A stretch of 64,000 nt of DNA from Onthophagus taurus (Eukaryota > Arthropoda > Insecta > Coleoptera > Scarabaeidae), in contig NC_091973.1 of NCBI RefSeq assembly GCF_036711975.1, positions 6,386,001 through 6,450,000 of the forward strand, given 5' to 3'. Below the pieces are notes generated by a model. The model ran no database searches. It saw nothing but the letters and a program-made list of their open reading frames with translations, and had not been told where the DNA came from. A program made the translations under genes and the position numbers. Shown piece by piece: positions 57,834 to 64,000 of the stretch; the stretch's first letter is position 1, and each line of letters opens with the position of its first letter.

Positions 57834-58957
57834 TACAGTGTGTCCCCGTAAGGTATAATTGATGATAAATTTTTGAATTCAAATTCCATCTTTTGCAATT
57901 AAAGTCTGGATGTCATAAAACGAAATATAACCAAGTTTTACGTCAAATATCCTCAAGTACCAAAGTTAACGCAAGAAGTTTGTTAACCGTTGCAGGTAAA
58001 GTGGTCTTTCTGAGCAATGTACAGCAAAAGTTGATTAAGATAAAATGTTTGTTATGTTAAATTATAGCGATATACCGAATTTTATTAATTTAGCATATAA
58101 AAGAAAAAATGAGTTTTTTCTTGAAATTTTTTTTCTAATATTCCGTTTTACAATAAAAACAAATGATCTGAGTGAACTAACAATCATCATTTGATAGCTT
58201 AGCTTAGCCTATTGTCAAATATTAATTGATCATGTTTACATTACAACATAAAATATTTATAGTGAAGTGCTATGGATTGTGGAACATTTGTTACAATGCA
58301 ATTTGAGGAAATATTTGGAATTTTAGTAGATAAAAAAACAATTAAGAGAGTTGTTAAAAAATTTTCGGAAACGGGCAATGTGGAAAATAAAAGGAAGGAA
58401 AAAAAGCTTTTAGATGAATATGATGCGGGGTCGATTGTTGCAGTAACGAACGCAATGGATGCAAAGGGTAGTTCAAGTCGGTATAGGTAAATCCCATTTA
58501 CAAAGAATTTAAAATTTAGTTTAAAACAAAAAATTGAAACTGTTATTAGAGAAATTCCGTTGGACCATATTAGAAAAAGTTATAAACAATGTCGGAAAAG
58601 GGCTGAATTATGTGTTAGTGTTGGTGGTGATATCATTGAATAAGCGTTTATGTTAATTTAGTTTAGATCGAAAATGTTTTGTTTATCTTATGATTTAAAA
58701 ATCTGCACATTTTGCTTTTATATGCTAAATTAATAAAATTCGGCATATCGCTATAATTTAAGATAGCAAACATTTTATCTTAATCAACGTTTGTTGTACA
58801 TTGCTCAGAAAGACCACTTTACCTGTAACGGTTAACAAACTTCTTGCGTTAACTTTGGTACTTTGAGGACATTTGACGTAAAACTTGGTTATATTTCGTT
58901 TTATGACATCCAGACATTAATTGCAAAAAATGGAATTTGAATTCAAAAATTTATCGT
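57834..58957. mobile_element. Mariner-type element with long inverted arms
   Basis: The left end TACAGTGTGTCCCCGTAAGG and the arm that follows (gaattcaaattccatctttt ... taccaaagttaacgcaagaa ... gcaatgtacagcaaaag) are mirrored at about 58690-58957. The right tip has lost its terminal motif. A frame at 58272-58490 lies in the loop. Confidence 0.75.
58272..58490 (+). pseudogene. Mariner-like transposase N-terminal fragment
   Basis: The frame contains DKKTIKRVVKKFSETGNVEN. This resembles the second HTH and linker of insect mariner-like transposases (TVxRxVKRFxETGxVxxK), just upstream of the usual GRPK motif, which is absent. No catalytic domain follows. Confidence 0.5.
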
Positions 58958-59518
58958 AATTAGATGAAATTGGTTAGACTTTATCCAGTGGCGCGTATCC
59001 AAAGAGCATCCTAATTTCATATATAAAATTACAATCACAAATTAATTGTTAAACTAACTACCAATTGAAAAACTATTGCCGTAATAATTTTATAGATTGT
59101 AGAATGATTTTTTTTTCTATATCTTTGTCAAGTTTTAATAAGATTTTGAAGTATTAAACACAATAAATATAATCTTGTAATCTTTTAAATTAATCAGAGC
59201 ACCTAGAAACAATATACATACTTGGTAAACGATACAAGTATGTACTATTTTGATTGCTAAGTTCTATTTCTAACTAAAAGTAGTGGTATACTAAATGTAC
59301 AAATATATATAAATAAAAATGAAGAAAAACGAATCGAAAGAAAGAACGACTGTGAAGATTTATTGATTCGCAAATAGGATTCGTTATTTTAGTGTACGTC
59401 TTATTCTAGGGGCTAAAATAATATTCGGGAGTGTTCGGCGATGATCGGCCGATGGTCCGATCTGTGCACGTTCATTGTTTCAACTGGTTTCGACAAAGGT
59501 TGTTAGTAAACAAAGCGA
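58958..59518. other. Unassigned DNA before the LINE fragment
   Basis: AT-rich to about 59340, then a mildly GC-rich segment (gatcggccgatggtccgatc). No gene or repeat can be supported. Confidence 0.35.
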
Positions 59519-60170
59519 GTGTTGCGTTGGCTTCAAGTTTTAATGTTTACAACTGCTTCTATATATACAATTTCTTTGCATATAAATGAGTGCTGTCATT
59601 ATTCGAATTTTTCTCTTTTCGCTGACGACTGTAAAATTTTTGCTAGCATCAGGTCTGCTTCTGACTGTATTCGGTTGCAAGATGACATTGACAGATTAAA
59701 AAAAATTACTTATTTCTAAGTTCTGATAAGTGTTGTCAGATCATGTTCGGTAGAAAGAGATATAATGTTAACTTCAAGTATAAGCTAGGTCTACATTATC
59801 TTACTCAATCCTCTACAATTGACAACCTCTACAATGATTGTAAAATTTTTGCTAGCATCAGGTCTGCTTCTGACTGTATTCGGTTGCAAGATGACATTGA
59901 CAGATTAAAAAAAAAATTACTTATTTCTAAATCCTGATAAGTGTTGTCAGATCACGTTCGGTAGAAAGAGATATAATGTTAACTTCAAGTATAAGCTAGG
60001 TCTACATTATCTTACTCAATCCTCTACAATTAAAGATCTTGGCGTAAGCGCCTAGGATTTATCATTAGGATTTCTCGTCCATTTACTAACGTCCGCTGCA
60101 TTACTTCTTTATATATGCTAGCGGTTTAATTTCGCTTCAATAGTGTGGAGTCCTGCCTATAATACCTCAT
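59519..60170 (+). mobile_element. LINE (CR1/Jockey-like) reverse transcriptase fragment with internal duplication
   Basis: Contains FSLFADDCKIFASIRSASDC, the [FY]ADD catalytic motif of reverse transcriptase. A ~195-bp block (59627-59820) repeats at 59835-60031, giving a second CKIFASIRSASD. The end (60060-60170) resembles the C-terminal SxVW.PAYN region seen in the LINE tail at 7092. Frames shift, so it is a dead copy. Confidence 0.75.
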
Positions 60171-60184
60171 TGAGGGGAAAAATA

Positions 60185-60350
60185 TATTACAAAAGCTGTT
60201 TTTGTACGATAAACGTTTTCGGAGATATTCGCAAAAAACGAATTTTTTTTATTAAATTTCAACACTATCTCGAAAATGGTGCATTTTAGAGGGTAAGTTG
60301 ATAGAAACTTTTTTTCAAATTTTTGAACAAGCTATCACATCTTGGAGTCC
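60185..60350. mobile_element. Solo arm of the 49036-type TIR element
   Basis: Contains ggagatattcgcaaaaaacg, gagggtaagttgatagaaac and gaacaagctatcacatctt-type sequence, a diverged copy of the right arm at 51930-52105. No partner arm is seen nearby. Confidence 0.8.
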
Positions 60351-60358
60351 TGCGCATA

Positions 60359-61718
60359 TACAGTGTGTCCCCGGATAGATGAAACGCCTCTTATAAAAGG
60401 TAAAAAATTTTCGATATTAATTGTCATTTTTTGGGATTTAGCCCTGCTTGGTTAAAGACTAATTTTGAACATATTTTTAATTTTTAAAAAACAAGTGAGC
60501 CTTGACAATGAAAGAAAAACTTTTTTTGTGGCAGGTAAAGTACCGCTTTTCTTTACAGTACGTGAAAGTGTTACTAAAAAGTTTTGTTCAGAATGAAAAA
60601 CTATGGCCATATGCAAATTTTCGGAATAATCGGCCTACTTTGATAAAAATCCATATCAAAAATTTTATTTCTAACAAAGACTGCCATGGAAAAACAAAAT
60701 TGCAAAATCTGTGTGTAATTTAGTACACTTAATGTGTGTTTTGAATGCAATGTTAACATTAGAGGAAAAGTTTATGGAAAAATCGATAAATATGGTTATT
60801 GCGTTATTTAATAAAAAATTTCCAAATACTGGACGATTTGAAGGATTTCTTACAGCAGGAAGTGTTCACTATAAGAAAGCTCTAACTTGGTAAGATTACT
60901 CTTCAGATGATATCAAAAAGATTGTCATTTGTTGTATCAGAGTATCTTATACAGGCTGGGCAAAAATTGAATTGTCGTTTCTTCATATTCAATGGCAAGA
61001 AAGCTGAAGATTTTATATGGTATGCCCCATATTTTTTTAAACTACCAGAGAGAGAATTAAATTCTTTATCCAAACCTAATTTTTGATTTCATTGATTCAT
61101 TTATTTGTTCTTGTATTTGTTATTTTTGCTAAATAAAACATAGTGATTAAAAGATTATCAATCAAAGTTAATTGTAAAAATAAATTAAATGAAAAACTAT
61201 CAAAATAGCATTTCCCGGCAAATTCCCTTTCTGGTGGGCTAATAAAATATGGGGCTTGCCGTTTAAAATTTTCACTTTCTTGCCATTGAATGCGGAAAAA
61301 GGTAATTCACTTTTTGACCATCCTGTACAAGATACTGCGATGAGCAAATGACAATCTATTTGACAGCCTTTGAAGAGTAATCGTGCCAATTTGGAGCTTT
61401 TTTGAATGAACGTTTGCTGAGATATGGAGTTTTAATTTAAATTTAAAAATTTAAAATCAAAATAACTCGAAAACGAAAAGCGCTAGGTACCAATAACTTT
61501 TATCAAAATCAACTTATTTTTTCGCATATAATTAAAATATGCAATAAAAACTATAGCATTCCATTTAAAATAACGAAGTTGTGGTCTACTTCCGAGGGAC
61601 CGGAAGTGGCCACCATGTTGAAAATACTTTACACTCCTACATAAATTAAATTTCAGAAATGTAGATGCAATGGAACAGAAATAAAACGGGTGTTGCTGAC
61701 TTTTTGGAGGACACTGTA
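60359..61718. mobile_element. Mariner-type element, TACAGTGTGTCCCCGGATAG end
   Basis: The left end is close to that of the 12419 MITE. The right end GGAGGACACTGTA pairs with it over a short stretch. Inside are two short frames (60502-60893) with a possible N-terminal HTH (LTLEEKFMEKSINMVIALFN, then KKFPNTGRF) that I cannot assign firmly, and another MITE. Confidence 0.45.
60950..61327. mobile_element. Palindromic MITE, TACAGGCTGGGCAAAAATTGA end
   Basis: Left TACAGGCTGGGCAAAA and right TTTTTGACCATCCTGTA are inverted, with mirrored inner arms (caatggcaagaaagctgaag against ttcactttcttgccattg). The flanking DNA is itself inverted (gacaatct near 60925 and 61350), so it sits in the loop of a larger palindrome. 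Part of that arm recurs at about 61745-61830. Confidence 0.75.
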
Positions 61719-61894
61719 GAGACGCGGTAATTCAATTGTTGACCACCTGTATAAGATACTCTGATACAACAAATGACAATCTATTTGACAGCGTCTGAAG
61801 AGTAATTATACCAATTTAGAGCTTTTTATGTATCAAAGGCAATATATTTTTTAGGCACAATTAAAAATTCTAACATTCCATTTAAAAAAGCGGC

Positions 61895-62700
61895 ACATGT
61901 TGCAAAAAGATGATGAAGATGGCAAATTTCATCCAGTATATTATTGGAGCCGAAAGACAACTGATGCTCAACGAAAATGTAAAGAAATATATTATAGAAA
62001 AACTGCGAAGGACAAAAACTGTTGGCAATACTTTCGAAAATGTATTATCAAATAATCAAAAACGCACAGGAGAACGGTCATTTTGGACTTAAAAAGACGA
62101 AGGAATTAATAACTCGCAAATATTATATACCAAATATAGACGAAAAAATCAGGAAGTATATTCAAAATTATATATCAGAACGTAAAGCTGGAAAACAAGA
62201 AGGAATGTTGAGACCAATTGATAAAGGAGAAGTTCCACTTCAGATTTATCATATTGATCATTTAGGACCAATGATAGTAACAGGTAAATGCTATAAATAC
62301 CTGTTTCTAGTTACAGACGCCTTTTCCAAATTTGTATGGATCTATCCAACAAAAACCACAAACACAAAGAAGTGATAGAAAAACTAGAAATGCAAAAGAA
62401 AATATTTGGCAATCCTGAAACAATTGTGTCTGACCGAGGTACTGCGTTTACCTCAAACGAATTTGAAAACTATTGTAAAGATGAACAGGTAAGACATATG
62501 TTAATCAGGACCGGAGTGCCACGTGGAAATGGCCAAGTAGAAAGAATAAACAGAATTATAATACCATGCTTGTCGAAATTATGTGAGAATAAACCTAATA
62601 ATTGGTATAAACATCTAAGAAGACTCCAAGAAACTATAAACAGCACATATCAAAAAAGTGTTAACACAACACCATTTGTAATACTTGTACCTGGCTCAGG
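61895..62700 (+). mobile_element. Ty3/gypsy-type LTR retrotransposon fossil (pol fragment)
   Basis: Old fragment of a Ty3/gypsy-type pol region. Parts recognised in order are the tail of an RNase H domain and an integrase with its core region. The fragment is broken, with several breaks. No LTR, gag, protease or reverse transcriptase is seen in the window. It is cut on the right by LINE sequence. Confidence 0.75.
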
Positions 62701-64000
62701 GCCTGAAATATGTCTGTGAGCGGGATATGGGGATTGTTGATAATGATGTTGAACAGGTCTGGGTCCGGTTGTTATTCAATTCATATGCATGTTCTTTTGG
62801 CTGCATTTATAGGTCCCCTGCCTCGAATGTATGTGCTTTTCTTGATAATTTATGCTCCACACTATGCTGCTTACAGGGTATTACTGACTATTAATAAACA
62901 TGCTGGATTTTAATAGCACATATACAGAGAGGTTTAATACGCTTTTAGAAGAGTTATCCCTTTCTCAGATGATAAATTCTCCTACCCGTGTCACCACAAA
63001 CTCGAGTTCCTTGATTGACTGTTTGATCACTAACAACCCTGACGGTTGTATTAACCAGGCAAGCATACCGATGCATATGTCAGACCACAATCTTGTTCAA
63101 TGTGACATTACTATTTCTGATTCAAGGCCCATTCCGAGTACCAAATTTTGTAGACCTATATCAAACATCGATGCCTATAGTCTGAAGGGTGATTTATCCC
63201 GGTTACCACTCTATGCAATCTATCATATAACTGATGTTAATCAGAAAGTACATTTTTTAAACACTCATTTTTTGGCACTTCTAGATTTTCATGCACCGGT
63301 TCGGTCACTCAGATTACATAGGCCATTTGCACCATGGTATAAAAGAACTAAATGAATAGCGCACTTCGACTACTACAAGTCCTTACGCAATTTAACGACT
63401 TCTGCAATACGACGAGAAAAGAAATCTTTCTTAAATAGTACATTTGTGACTAGTGATGTAAAGAGTAGTTGGCGGCTGTTATCCGAGTTGCAGATTGTCA
63501 ACAGGTCCAAACCCACTGTTCCCGCACATTTAGATGATGTTGGAAATATTAATGATTTGTGAATTCATGATATTAATGATTATTTTGTGAATTCTGTTGG
63601 TTATGCTGATGTGGATGATGATTTGCTCACTTTTTATGGTACAAATATGCTTTACCCAAATTCCCATGAGATATTTTAGTTTGAACTCAATGACACCGCT
63701 TCGATCATTAAAATTTTAAATGGCATTAAATCAACATCTTCTGGTATAGACGAATTGAACATCACATTTATAAGAATGTGTCTCCCTGAAATATTACCCT
63801 ACATTGTACATATTATAAATACCTGTCTTGAACAGTCTATTTTCCCGGAAGCCTGGAAGATTGTTTTGGTAATGCCGTTGCCTAAAAAACCAAATCCAGC
63901 AGGTTTGGCGGACCTGCGTCCAATTAGTATCCTGCCAGTTATCTCAAAAGTCCTTGAAAGGTGCATGGAGGTCCAATTGCGTAAATATATTAGTGATCAT
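62700..64000 (+). mobile_element. LINE (CR1/Jockey-like), endonuclease to reverse transcriptase, runs off the window
   Basis: Begins with the end of an APE-type endonuclease: FGCIYRSPAS, then SPTRVT...SSLIDCLITN and MSDHNLVQCDI (the catalytic SDH). A linker follows (FAPWYKRTK, then RREKKSF-like). From about 63690 the reverse transcriptase starts: GIDELNITFIR, PKKPNPAGLADLRPISILPV and SKVLERCMEVQL. In-frame stops near 63353 and 63560 and frame changes around 62700-62900 show it is damaged. Probably the same family as the tails at 7092 and 59519. Confidence 0.82.

Overview
The window looks like nuclear DNA from an insect. The genes are split by introns with GT-AG borders, the DNA is AT-rich, and mariner-type elements flanked by TA are common. 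One gene (Morgue type, F-box plus E2-like domain) is known mainly from insects. A beetle is possible, but the sequence alone does not prove the order. I rebuilt gene models by matching splice borders and reading phase to remembered protein families; no database was searched.

Layout, left to right. (1) 1-2340: GC-core satellite array (called S1 here) interrupted by a Harbinger-type element. (2) 2500-11071 (+): TRAPPC8, missing its first ~50 codons; its 4.6-kb intron holds a composite transposon with S1 arrays, a Penelope-like remnant, Tc1 debris and a LINE tail. (3) 11154-14080: nested palindromic mariner-type MITEs. (4) 15773-26435 (+): casein kinase II alpha, five coding exons, with introns full of nested transposons. 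(5) 28023-33704 (+): calaxin, with a 4.1-kb TIR element and a 225-bp tandem array in its last intron. (6) 33993-35811 (+): a membrane-anchored short-chain dehydrogenase. (7) Four arrays of a ~147-bp satellite (S3) at 36060-38795, 40895-42318, 44095-46548 and 53030-54130, with Morgue (39392-40711, +) and ECSIT (42459-43735, -) between them. (8) 47244-52484 (+): a class I Rab11-FIP (Rip11), whose last intron holds a TIR element with a mariner transposase remnant and a 339-bp dimeric satellite (S2). (9) 54679-56135 (+): orphan class A GPCR. (10) 56529-57180 (-): small secreted protein of unknown role. (11) 57534-57645 (-): last exon of a RYK/Derailed-type receptor. (12) 57834-64000: transposon graveyard with mariner-type, LINE and Ty3/gypsy-type pieces.

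The genes are unrelated housekeeping, signalling and ciliary functions and do not form a pathway. The most interesting part is the repeat biology. Two satellites (S1, S2) share a conserved GC-rich core while their flanks differ. Intronic arrays lie inside TIR-bounded transposons. Three of the four S3 arrays are flanked by direct duplications of neighbouring host DNA, and one also carries a fragment of ECSIT coding sequence, which suggests movement of array DNA, perhaps through circles.
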